DNA from: Legionella saoudiensis
GTDB lineage: Bacteria > Pseudomonadota > Gammaproteobacteria > Legionellales > Legionellaceae
Length of the DNA: 64,000 nt
NCBI RefSeq assembly: GCF_001465875.1
Contig: NZ_LN901321.1
Location: 370,189-434,188 of the forward strand
Direction: 5' to 3'
Part shown: positions 17,300 through 25,327 of the stretch, one piece after another
How the letters are laid out: each line of letters begins with the position of its first letter
Numbering within the stretch: the first letter of the stretch is position 1
Notes under the pieces: generated by a model
Told to the model about the DNA's origin: nothing
Databases searched by the model: none
What the model saw: the letters and a program-made list of their open reading frames with translations, nothing else
Made by a program: the position numbers and the translations under genes

Positions 17300-18283
17300 T
17301 TAAGCCAGCTTCACGGTTTGCTCAATGGCACCAAAAAGACTCTTGCCTTGTTTATCCAGCATTTCAATACGAATAGTATCTCCAAAATGCATAAATGGAG
17401 TTTTGGCTTGACCTTGTTCAATGATTTCCAGCATTCGTTTTTCTGCTATACAGGAAGAACCTTTACTGCGATCTAAATTAGATACAGTTCCTGAGCCAAT
17501 AATCGTTCCTGCACTTAACGCTCTTGTTTTTGCAGCATGTTGCACTAATTCAGTAAATGAAAAGGTCATATCAACGCCCGCATCAGGCTGACCAAATAGT
17601 GTTCCATTTAAATGGCTGAGAAGGGGTAAATGCACACGCTGGCCATCCCAGGATTGTGCAAGCTCATCTGGAGTAATGGCTACTGGGGAGAAACTGCTCG
17701 ATGGTTTTGACTGGAAAAAACCAAAACCTTTGGCCAGTTCTCCAGGGATTAAATTACGTAAAGATACATCGTTAACGAGCATTAGTAATTTAATATGCTT
17801 GCTCGCATCTTCAGCATCTATCCCCATGGGTACATCATCAGTAATCACGGCAACTTCTGCTTCAAAATCAATGCCATAGGCTTCATCTGCAGCAAGAATG
17901 GGATCTCTTGGGCCAAGGAAGGTATCAGAGCCTCCTTGATACATCAAAGGATTAGTCCAGAAATCTTCGGGCATTTCTGCGCCGCGCGCTTTGCGGACTA
18001 ATTCAACATGGTTAACATACGCACTACCATCAGCCCATTGATACGCACGGGGCAGAGGTGAAGTACAGTGTTTGGGATCGAATGCAAAGGTATTTTCTAA
18101 ACACTGTTCATTCAACTGTTGGTATATTTTTTGTAGTTCAGGTTCAACCTGCTGCCAATAATCCAGCGCGTATTGCATATTACCTGCAATGTGTGGAACG
18201 CGTATGGCATGGGTCAATGCTTGATTGACCACACATAATTCCCCATCTCGTGAAGAGGCTGATTTTAATGTCGCTAATTTCAT
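17300..18283 (-). CDS. fahA: Fumarylacetoacetase (FAH family)
   Basis: A 327-residue FAH-fold hydrolase splitting fumarylacetoacetate into fumarate and acetoacetate. Metal-site sequences include DEAYGIDFEAEVAVITDDVP and the late GTIIGSGTVSNLD stretch. AGGAG precedes ATG 18283 by 6 nt. It lies 8 nt after hpd, followed at once by maiA, which fixes its pathway. Shorter than the mammalian enzyme (about 420 residues), as in many bacterial forms. Confidence 0.9.
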   Translation of the reverse strand: MKLATLKSASSRDGELCVVNQALTHAIRVPHIAGNMQYALDYWQQVEPELQKIYQQLNEQCLENTFAFDPKHCTSPLPRAYQWADGSAYVNHVELVRKARGAEMPEDFWTNPLMYQGGSDTFLGPRDPILAADEAYGIDFEAEVAVITDDVPMGIDAEDASKHIKLLMLVNDVSLRNLIPGELAKGFGFFQSKPSSSFSPVAITPDELAQSWDGQRVHLPLLSHLNGTLFGQPDAGVDMTFSFTELVQHAAKTRALSAGTIIGSGTVSNLDRSKGSSCIAEKRMLEIIEQGQAKTPFMHFGDTIRIEMLDKQGKSLFGAIEQTVKLA

Positions 18284-18291
18284 AGGGACTC

Positions 18292-19341
18292 CTACTGAAC
18301 TTCTTTTAAGGTACCGCGTTTTATTTGGTCACGTTCAATTGCTTCAAATAACGCTTGAAAGTTTCCTTCACCAAATCCTTGGTTGCCTTTACGTTGGATA
18401 ATTTCAAAAAATACTGGGCCAAACATATTCTCAGTAAAGATTTGCAATAATAAACCATGCTTGGGATCAGCCTCACCGTCAATCAATATTTTTTCTTGAT
18501 GAAGTTGTTTTACTGATTCTTGATGCCATGGAAGGCGGTCTTGCAACATTTCATAATAGGTATCTGGAACATCAAGGAACTGAACCCCTTGTTCTCTTAG
18601 ACTATGTACGGTGTGATAAATATTGTCTGTGGTTAAGGCCATATGTTGTATGCCTTCACCATGATACTCATGGAGAAACTCTTCAATTTGCGATACATCA
18701 TCTTTAGATTCATTTAGAGGAATTTTGATTTTTCCACAGGGACTTCCTAAAGCACGGCTAAGCAAACCAGTCATTTTACCTTTGATATTAAAATAACGAA
18801 TTTCTTGGAAGTTAAAAATCCGCTCATAGAAATGAGCCCATTTATCCATGTTACCACGAAAGACGTTATGAGTTAGGTGATCAATAAGTAACAGACCATT
18901 GCCATCTACTGTCGCATCCGATTTATTCGTCCAGTGTTGAGCAAACGGTTGGTGTTGATCATCAACAAAATAAATGACGCTACCGCCAATCGCTTGAATT
19001 GCTGGCAAGCCATGATGGGCATGTTCGCAATCTTCAAAAGCTGTGGCCCCATGTTTGATTGCATGCGCAAAAGCAGCTTGCGCATCACGCACTTTAAAGC
19101 CCATTGCACAGGCTCCAGGGCCATGAGTGGCTGCATGAACTGCTGCTTGACTGTTTGTTGTTGCATTGACTATAAATTGAATTTGCCCTTGCTGAAATAA
19201 GGCAATGTCTTGATCTTTATGAGTCGCGGTAATTTGAAAGCCCATATCAAGAAATTGTTGATGTAGGCGGTTTTTGTCAGGTCCTGAGAACTCTAAAAAA
19301 GCAAAGCCATCCAATCCACATGGGTTCTCATTTATTTGCAT
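18292..19341 (-). CDS. hpd: 4-hydroxyphenylpyruvate dioxygenase (legiolysin)
   Basis: A 349-residue non-heme Fe(II) dioxygenase turning 4-hydroxyphenylpyruvate into homogentisate. The iron ligands are visible: H155 (LIDHLTHNV), H233 (GIQHMAL) and E313 (FFEIIQRKG). In L. pneumophila this enzyme, legiolysin (lly), yields the brown pyomelanin-type pigment from homogentisate. AAGGAG lies 8 nt upstream of ATG. It follows the O-methyltransferase gene by about 60 bp that includes a perfect palindrome, and precedes fahA and maiA. Homogentisate dioxygenase is not in this cluster. Confidence 0.96.
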   Translation of the reverse strand: MQINENPCGLDGFAFLEFSGPDKNRLHQQFLDMGFQITATHKDQDIALFQQGQIQFIVNATTNSQAAVHAATHGPGACAMGFKVRDAQAAFAHAIKHGATAFEDCEHAHHGLPAIQAIGGSVIYFVDDQHQPFAQHWTNKSDATVDGNGLLLIDHLTHNVFRGNMDKWAHFYERIFNFQEIRYFNIKGKMTGLLSRALGSPCGKIKIPLNESKDDVSQIEEFLHEYHGEGIQHMALTTDNIYHTVHSLREQGVQFLDVPDTYYEMLQDRLPWHQESVKQLHQEKILIDGEADPKHGLLLQIFTENMFGPVFFEIIQRKGNQGFGEGNFQALFEAIERDQIKRGTLKEVQ

Positions 19342-19379
19342 TCATTATACTCCTTTATAGGTTTCCTTATCCGGCTTTG

Positions 19380-19401
19380 GGCTTAAGTTATAACTTAAGC
19401 C
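19380..19401. promoter_or_regulatory. 22-bp perfect palindrome upstream of hpd
   Basis: GGCTTAAGTTA (19380-19390) is followed directly by its reverse complement TAACTTAAGCC (19391-19401). It touches the O-methyltransferase stop codon and lies about 40 bp upstream of hpd. No U-tract follows on the transcribed strand, so a dimeric-regulator operator is as likely as a processing or stabilising hairpin. Confidence 0.5.
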
Positions 19402-20057
19402 TATGCTAAGTGCACTAAAAATAATCCGTCAGCAATAGGCAACATACTGGTAAACACCCGCTTGTCATTTTTAATCAAATCATTAAGCTTTTTTATCTCT
19501 CGGGTCTGACCGTTCGTGTCCTGCTCATCGATCACTTTACCATCCCAAAGAACATTATCAATAGCAATAATACCTTTAGGCTGAATCAATTTTAATGCCA
19601 ATTCATAGTATTGCACGTAGTTGGTTTTATCCGCATCAATAAAAATAAAATCAAATTTTTGCTCCCAACCCTCATTAATAAGTGCATGCAATGAGTCTAG
19701 GGCAGGTCCAAGACGTAACTCAATCTTCTGATCTTGTTCGGCTTCTTCCCAAAAAAGATGCGCTTTTTTAGTCCATTGGGCACTAATATCACAGGTAATT
19801 AAGCGGCCATCATCAGGCAAGGCTAAAGACATAGCTAAGGCACTATAACCAGTAAATGTACCTAGTTCCAACACATTTTTGGCACCTATAGTGCGTAAAA
19901 GAAATTGCATGAACTGCGCTTGCTCTGGCGCAACCTGCATGTTTGCCAGCTCCATCAAGGAAGTGTCCTTGCGCAAGCGTTCCAAAGTAGGATGCTCGCG
20001 CAATGATTTATCTAAAATGTACTCATAAAGCTTAGGAGTTAGGCTTAATTGTTTCAT
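19401..20057 (-). CDS. Class I SAM-dependent O-methyltransferase
   Basis: A 218-residue enzyme of the caffeoyl-CoA/catechol O-methyltransferase group. SAM-binding motif I is VLELGTFTGYSALAMSLALP, the acidic metal-binding motif is FDFIFIDADKTNYVQYYE, followed by IIAIDNVLWDGKV. It probably methylates a catechol-like or aromatic hydroxyl in a divalent-metal-dependent way. The stop of the upstream dehydrogenase touches its start (position 20057). Its role among Tyr/Phe degradation genes is unclear. Confidence 0.88.
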   Translation of the reverse strand: MKQLSLTPKLYEYILDKSLREHPTLERLRKDTSLMELANMQVAPEQAQFMQFLLRTIGAKNVLELGTFTGYSALAMSLALPDDGRLITCDISAQWTKKAHLFWEEAEQDQKIELRLGPALDSLHALINEGWEQKFDFIFIDADKTNYVQYYELALKLIQPKGIIAIDNVLWDGKVIDEQDTNGQTREIKKLNDLIKNDKRVFTSMLPIADGLFLVHLA

Positions 20058-21130
20058 TATGCTAATTTCTCTTGAGCCATTGCATCGGCAATTTCATTGG
20101 TGGGTATATTTTCTTTTGCTGAGCGAACAAAAATTTCAGTTAAATGCTCACGAATATGATCAATTTGCTCATTGATTTTGCTTTCAGGGGTATGCAGATA
20201 TTTAGATGCTGCAAAAATCAATCCGCCTGCATTAATTACATAATCCACAGCTAATAAGATTCCTTTTTGATGCAACACTTTCCCATGATAGGTATGAGCG
20301 AGTTGGTTATTTGCTGCACCAGCAACAATTGTAGTTTGCAATTGTGGAATCGTAATATCATTGAGTATTGCACCTAAGGCACAGGGTGCAAATACATCAC
20401 AAGGAACTTTATGAATTTCTTCAGTAGTTACTGGTTTAGCTCCGAATTCTTTAATTGCCTTTTCTACTGCAGCAGGAGATATATCCGCAACTGTTAAGTT
20501 CGCTCCTAACTCATGCAAATGTTGCGCAAGTAAATAACCTACATGGCCTAAGCCTTGAATAGCAACATGCACACCCTTCAGATTATCTTTGCCCAATTTG
20601 AATGCAACAGCAGCTTGAATGCCACGTAAAATTCCGCGTGCGGTTGATGGAGATGGATCACCATCATACTTAGATAAACTGGCTACATGGTTGGTATGCT
20701 CACCAATAATGTCCATATCACTTAAGAGCGTACCACTGTCTAAGGCGGTAATATAGCGGCCATTTAACTCATTAACAAATTGGCCAAATTTATGCATATA
20801 GCCCACACGGTCAAAGGAACCACGTGGTTTGATAATTACTGATTTACCACCGCCTAAAGGTAAATTGACAGACGCAGCTTTGTAACTCATGCCACGGGCA
20901 AGGCGCATGGCGTCTTTAAGTGCCGCGGCAGTATTAGGATATTCAATAAAACGACAGCCGCCTAAAGCGGGACCTAACTTGGTATTGTGTATGGCAATAA
21001 TTGCTTTCATGCCTGTTTCTGGATCTACTTTAAAGTGTAAATCACCAAATCCATGCGCAAGCGCGTATTCTAAGAAATCATCATCAGCTCGTGCTGAATT
21101 GTCAGTGCTTATATTTTCAACAGACATCAT
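20057..21130 (-). CDS. Glu/Leu/Phe/Val dehydrogenase family enzyme
   Basis: A 357-residue NAD-dependent amino-acid dehydrogenase. The catalytic lysine lies in NLPLGGGKSVI, the N-terminal substrate domain contains GPALGGCRF, and the Rossmann motif is IQGLGHVGYLLAQ. It deaminates leucine, valine, isoleucine or phenylalanine to the oxo-acid. Leucine dehydrogenase is the closest match by length; the neighbouring hpd cluster makes an aromatic substrate conceivable. Tandem ATG codons begin the gene, with AGGAG about 9 nt upstream. Confidence 0.9.
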   Translation of the reverse strand: MMSVENISTDNSARADDDFLEYALAHGFGDLHFKVDPETGMKAIIAIHNTKLGPALGGCRFIEYPNTAAALKDAMRLARGMSYKAASVNLPLGGGKSVIIKPRGSFDRVGYMHKFGQFVNELNGRYITALDSGTLLSDMDIIGEHTNHVASLSKYDGDPSPSTARGILRGIQAAVAFKLGKDNLKGVHVAIQGLGHVGYLLAQHLHELGANLTVADISPAAVEKAIKEFGAKPVTTEEIHKVPCDVFAPCALGAILNDITIPQLQTTIVAGAANNQLAHTYHGKVLHQKGILLAVDYVINAGGLIFAASKYLHTPESKINEQIDHIREHLTEIFVRSAKENIPTNEIADAMAQEKLA

Positions 21131-21276
21131 TACCTACACTCCTGTTACGAATATTTTTTTGCAGAAGTTATAGTCCTATTTAAAAATTAAATCAATGATA
21201 ATTTGGTTTCTGATGAGTTGCTGGTATAAACTAACTTGGGTTCGGTATATATTTACTTATCAATTTGGAGACGGTT

Positions 21277-21990
21277 ATGCGACAGGCTGTTGCTAAGGTA
21301 CTTGCTTTGATGGCAATTACTCCATTTGCTTTCGCGGCAGATGCAGTATTTCCACCACAGATGGTTCTCGATAAAGTTCTTTTCCAAGTTTCTGCAAAGC
21401 AATGGGTGACAACTCAATCGGCATTATTGGGTGTTAATATAAATGTTACCTTGTCGAATGCAGATTTAGTTAAAGCGCGTTCTGATATTATGGAACGATT
21501 AAATAAAATTGCTGCCGGAGATTGGCATTTAATTGCCTTTGAGCGTTCACAAGACAATTCAGGCTTGGAAAAACTCTATGTTCAAGCCCAGGCACGAGTG
21601 AACCAGACGGCGCTAACGGATATTTACCAAAATGCAAAATCAGTAAGTGTACCTGGTGCTAAATATGAAGTTGGCAGTGTAGAATTTAAACCAAGCCTTG
21701 AAGAAGTTCAGGCGGTTTTGGTTAAGGTACGCGAGCAATTATACCAGCAAGTAAATGATGAGCTCGGACGATTAAATAAGATATACCCAACGCAAAATTA
21801 CAGTGTGAGCAATTTAGTTTTTGTTTCTGGGAATAATCCCCCAGCGCAACCATTAAGAGCTTATAAAGAGAATACCATGATGACTATGGCAGTGGGCTCA
21901 GCGGCGCCAGGGGCTATGCCTGAGGTTGCCGTAAGTAATGAGCTGACTTTGACTGCAGTAGTTGAGGCAGCATCTAATCGGAAACCATAG
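21277..21990 (+). CDS. Periplasmic protein of unknown function
   Basis: A 237-residue protein with a signal peptide (MRQAVAKVLALMAITPFAFA). The mature part alternates predicted strands and helices (VKARSDIMERLNKIAAGDWH; SVEFKPSLEEVQAVLVKVRE) and loosely recalls SIMPL-domain proteins, which is only a hint. ATG 21277 has GGAG 6 nt upstream; an upstream TTG at 21265 is less likely. Followed 42 nt later by ugpQ, so co-transcription is possible. Confidence 0.7.
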   Translation: MRQAVAKVLALMAITPFAFAADAVFPPQMVLDKVLFQVSAKQWVTTQSALLGVNINVTLSNADLVKARSDIMERLNKIAAGDWHLIAFERSQDNSGLEKLYVQAQARVNQTALTDIYQNAKSVSVPGAKYEVGSVEFKPSLEEVQAVLVKVREQLYQQVNDELGRLNKIYPTQNYSVSNLVFVSGNNPPAQPLRAYKENTMMTMAVGSAAPGAMPEVAVSNELTLTAVVEAASNRKP

Positions 21991-22032
21991 AGGCAGTTGC
22001 CTGATTATTTAAAGTATTGAGGAGTAAATTTC

Positions 22033-22752
22033 TTGGTTGTTGAACAAGTTATTGGCCATCGTGGCGCATCGGCATACGCACCTGAAAACACATTCGCTGC
22101 ATTTAATAAAGCATTGGAAATGGGCTGCCGTTTCATTGAGTTTGATGTAATGTGCAGTGAAGATGGCGAGCCGTTTATATTCCATGATGACAAGTTAAAA
22201 AGAACATCGAATGGGCGTGGGGAAATCGGAAAGGTTAGTGCCGAGTATCTGCGCTCCTTAGATGCTGGCTCTTGGTTTTCCCGAAAATACAAAGATGAGC
22301 CAATTCCTCATTTTCAAGAAGTTTTGGAATGGCTGGTTCGCTCTGATATGCAAGCGAATATCGAAATTAAGCCTTATCCTGGAACCGATGAGCAAACCGC
22401 AGTATCAGTTCTTACCCATATTAATCGATTCTGGCCGGAAGGAAAGGCTTTGCCATTAGTTTCCAGCTTTTCCTGGGATGCTTTAGTGATGTGCCGTAAT
22501 TTAGCGCCAGAGATGCCTCTAGGGTTACTCTTTCACGAGTGGGATGAGCAATGGCTGAAAAAAGCGAAACAATTAGACTGTTTTTCGATTCATTTTAATC
22601 GAAAGATTTTGACCGCAGATCGAGTTAAAGCTGTTAAAGATCAGGGGTATGTAGTTTGTGCTTATACAGTGAACCGTAAACGCCAAGCGAATAAACTATT
22701 CAAGTGGGGCGTAGATGCTATTTTTAGTGACTATCCAGATCTCTTAGCATGA
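22033..22752 (+). CDS. ugpQ: Glycerophosphodiester phosphodiesterase, cytoplasmic
   Basis: A 239-residue GDPD-family TIM barrel hydrolysing glycerophosphodiesters to glycerol-3-phosphate and alcohol. The motif GHRGASAYAPENTFAAF holds the catalytic His and Arg, followed by FIEFDVMCSEDGEPFIFHDD with metal-binding Glu/Asp and the second His; the end is GVDAIFSDYPDL. No signal peptide. The start is TTG 22033, with GAGGAG 9 nt before it. ATGA overlap links it to the binding-protein gene. Confidence 0.92.
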   Translation: MVVEQVIGHRGASAYAPENTFAAFNKALEMGCRFIEFDVMCSEDGEPFIFHDDKLKRTSNGRGEIGKVSAEYLRSLDAGSWFSRKYKDEPIPHFQEVLEWLVRSDMQANIEIKPYPGTDEQTAVSVLTHINRFWPEGKALPLVSSFSWDALVMCRNLAPEMPLGLLFHEWDEQWLKKAKQLDCFSIHFNRKILTADRVKAVKDQGYVVCAYTVNRKRQANKLFKWGVDAIFSDYPDLLA

Positions 22753-24029
22753 ACAAATTGAGCATTTGTTTATTGGCATTCTTATGTGCCTTACCTTTGT
22801 ATGCAAAGCCTGTTGAGTTAGTGCTTTGGCATGGTATGGCAGGGCATTTGGGGGATGAAGTTAAGCTGCTTGCGGATGATTTTAATAAGAGCCAAGCGCA
22901 ATATGTTGTTAAACCTGTTTACAAAGGGAATTATGTTGAAACCCTAACTAGTTTTGCCGCAGCGTTCAGAGCTCACCAACCACCGGCAATGGTACAAATC
23001 TTTGAAGTAGGCACGGCAATTATGCATTCAACTCAAGGGGCAATTAAGCCTGTGGATGAGCTAATGCACGAACAAGGAGTTAGTCTGCCTAAAGAGGATT
23101 TTATTCCCTCAATTCGGGAATTTTACAGTAAAAACGGACGGTTACAGGCTTTGCCCTTTAACCTCTCTGTTCCCACTTTGTACTATAACGCGGATGCACT
23201 TGCTAAAGTAGGATATAGCGGGAGCAATTTTCCTCAAACTTGGGAGGAGATGGAAGTCTTAGCCCAAAAGCTTAAAAAAGCAGGTTATGAATGTGCTTAT
23301 ACTACCGCTTATCCCGGCTGGGTACTTTTTGAGTCTTTTTTAGCGATTCATGGCTTGCCGTTAACACAAGGCAAGCCTCAAAAGGCAGTTTTTGATACTC
23401 CGCAATTAATTAGTCATTTTAAGCGCTTGCAACGCTGGCATTCACAACGTTATTTTCGTTATGCAGGACGGGTAGATGATGCCACCATTTTATTTACCAG
23501 TAATGTTTGTCCTCTTTTTAGTCAGTCTTCTGGAGCTTATAATAGTCTTGCTGCTTTAGTGCCATTTCGTTTGGGAGCGACTACCATGCCCTTGGACACT
23601 CAAATCAGTAAGGTACGTCATGCCAATGTAGCAGGTGGGGCGGCTTTATGGGCTGTGGCCGGGCAAGAGAAGATCAAATATAAGGGGATAGCTGAGTTTT
23701 TTGCATTTATTGCTCAACCAAGAAACCAACTGCGTTGGCATGAGCATACAGGGTATCTGCCCTTAGGTTTACAAGGTCAGTATGCAGACATCGTAAAATC
23801 AAGCCAGCATCCTAATTTAGCGTTGGCTCAAGTTGATTTAAGCAGCAGCATGCAAGAAACGCCATTGAAATATTTGGGGCCGCAAAACCAAATTCGTAAT
23901 ATTAATGATGAAGTTTTGGAGGCAATGTTTGCAGGTTTAATCAGCCCTGAGGCTGCAGTACATCAAGCAGCAGCACGCGCTAATCATGTCCTGCTACGTT
24001 TTGCTCGTAATGTACACTCTTATCAATAA
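22749..24029 (+). CDS. ugpB: sn-glycerol-3-phosphate ABC substrate-binding protein
   Basis: A 426-residue periplasmic binding protein with a signal peptide (MNKLSICLLAFLCALPLYA). Mature residues begin VELVLWHGMAGHLGDEV, the UgpB signature; later features are YKGNYVETLTSFAAAF, ALPFNLSVPTLYYNADAL and FTSNVCPLFSQSSGAYN. It should bind glycerol-3-phosphate or glycerophosphodiesters, which the overlapping ugpQ would process. The permease and ATPase genes (ugpAEC) are not adjacent. A hairpin follows at 24040-24075. Confidence 0.92.
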   Translation: MNKLSICLLAFLCALPLYAKPVELVLWHGMAGHLGDEVKLLADDFNKSQAQYVVKPVYKGNYVETLTSFAAAFRAHQPPAMVQIFEVGTAIMHSTQGAIKPVDELMHEQGVSLPKEDFIPSIREFYSKNGRLQALPFNLSVPTLYYNADALAKVGYSGSNFPQTWEEMEVLAQKLKKAGYECAYTTAYPGWVLFESFLAIHGLPLTQGKPQKAVFDTPQLISHFKRLQRWHSQRYFRYAGRVDDATILFTSNVCPLFSQSSGAYNSLAALVPFRLGATTMPLDTQISKVRHANVAGGAALWAVAGQEKIKYKGIAEFFAFIAQPRNQLRWHEHTGYLPLGLQGQYADIVKSSQHPNLALAQVDLSSSMQETPLKYLGPQNQIRNINDEVLEAMFAGLISPEAAVHQAAARANHVLLRFARNVHSYQ

Positions 24030-24039
24030 AGAGAAATAA

Positions 24040-24075
24040 CCCAGACGGTGCTTTCTTAAAATTCATCTGGGTTCT
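24040..24075. terminator. Hairpin after ugpB
   Basis: AACCCAGA (24040-24047) pairs with TCTGGGTT (24068-24075), 8 bp with a 20-nt loop, between the ends of ugpB and the convergent gene at 24106. The adjacent sequence has only a short T-rich run, so efficiency is uncertain. Confidence 0.45.
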
Positions 24076-24105
24076 TCATTCGCAGGCGATAAGCGGCTCT
24101 CCGAT

Positions 24106-25080
24106 TTATTGGCTCATTGAATAGGCTTCGCTGTTATCTTGTAATTCCATGCTATCTGTGGGAGCTTGTTGCAGGAATAATAAAGTTGGCGTATTTGTTA
24201 TAAGTGGAGTCTCTCTCATCTTATCGAGTGTTGAAAAATCACTCAGCGCTGTTTGAGGTTGAATCAGGGCCTGCCATATCTCATGCATTAGTTGATCATA
24301 ATTTTTAGTTGAGCCCCAATTTTCTTCTTCTAGGACACTTGCGACCTGGTATTTAATTGCCTCAAAATGAATCCTATTCCCTCCTTGTTTTTGTAATAGC
24401 AGTATCATTTCTTTCATATTCATGCGGTCTTGATAAGACCTAATGGCGGTAATTTTAGTGATGCAATATAACTCTAAGGCCCTAACTACCTGGTCCGCAC
24501 AATCTATTTCTGTAAGATAGTCCTGGCTGCAAGGGATAGGGCGAAATTCTGCAAAAAAGTTAAAAAAAGTGCGAATTCTGCTTTCTTCGTGCTGTAAATT
24601 GCAAAGTTGTTGAATAATGCGATTTGCATCTTGTGGACGTAATGGTTCAGTGGGTATGGTGTAATCTGAAAAAGAGCGTAATCTTGCATCAAAAATAGTT
24701 TGACATAAGGGATTGGCAAGTACTTGGGTTAATACGCTTAATTTTAATAAATGCTCTTCGTGGTAATTAAAACTACTTAGATCAAATAAGGTAATTGCTC
24801 GACTTAATCCATCGGCGACAATATATTTTTCCATGAAGTTGGGAATATGCTCAACAGCTACCCCTCCTTTTAGCATTTGAGCAATAAGTTCGATACATTC
24901 ATCAGACTTGGTGGCATTATTTAATAGGTAATTGACGGTATGCTCATTTAATAATTCTGATTCATCAAGCTCTTTCAAGAGAACAGAAAGCTTTTCTTGG
25001 GATGTAGATGTTAGTTCAGTAAAAATGTTGGGATGCCTCTTAAAGCATTGTGGAAATTTCTTTTGCCAGTTTTTTAACAT
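24106..25080 (-). CDS. Helical protein of unknown function, possible effector
   Basis: A 324-residue, probably all-helical soluble protein. No signal peptide or membrane segment. Features include LLKELDESELLNEHTVNYLL, DANRIIQQLCNLQHEESR and a polar C-terminus (MELQDNSEAYSMSQ). No catalytic motif is recognised. Single gene, convergent with ugpB. Size, helicity and orphan status fit Legionella effector candidates, but nothing in the sequence proves secretion. Confidence 0.65.
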   Translation of the reverse strand: MLKNWQKKFPQCFKRHPNIFTELTSTSQEKLSVLLKELDESELLNEHTVNYLLNNATKSDECIELIAQMLKGGVAVEHIPNFMEKYIVADGLSRAITLFDLSSFNYHEEHLLKLSVLTQVLANPLCQTIFDARLRSFSDYTIPTEPLRPQDANRIIQQLCNLQHEESRIRTFFNFFAEFRPIPCSQDYLTEIDCADQVVRALELYCITKITAIRSYQDRMNMKEMILLLQKQGGNRIHFEAIKYQVASVLEEENWGSTKNYDQLMHEIWQALIQPQTALSDFSTLDKMRETPLITNTPTLLFLQQAPTDSMELQDNSEAYSMSQ

Positions 25081-25255
25081 AATTGATATCCCTATGATGG
25101 AAAAAAAGTCGCAAGAATAACTACTCTTTGTAAATAGTCAAGAGTGGCTAAAAGAAAAATTGCTGTTCTTAACAACCTAGGGATGGGCTGGGGATGCTTA
25201 CATGATGAAACCTAAAGGGCTTGTCTTAAGAGGCGTCTCATCGCGAATAATTTAT

Positions 25256-25275
25256 GCTGGGCTTTACAGCCCAGC
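25256..25275. terminator. Hairpin downstream of slt
   Basis: GCTGGGCT (25256-25263) and AGCCCAGC (25268-25275) form a perfect 8-bp stem with a 4-nt loop, about 50 nt past the slt stop. There is no clear T-run. The rest of the gap 25081-25327 shows nothing else. Confidence 0.45.
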
Positions 25276-25327
25276 CTACCAATAAGCATTAGGTAGTATG
25301 TGGCAAGGTTCCTTGGAGCTTTATAAG

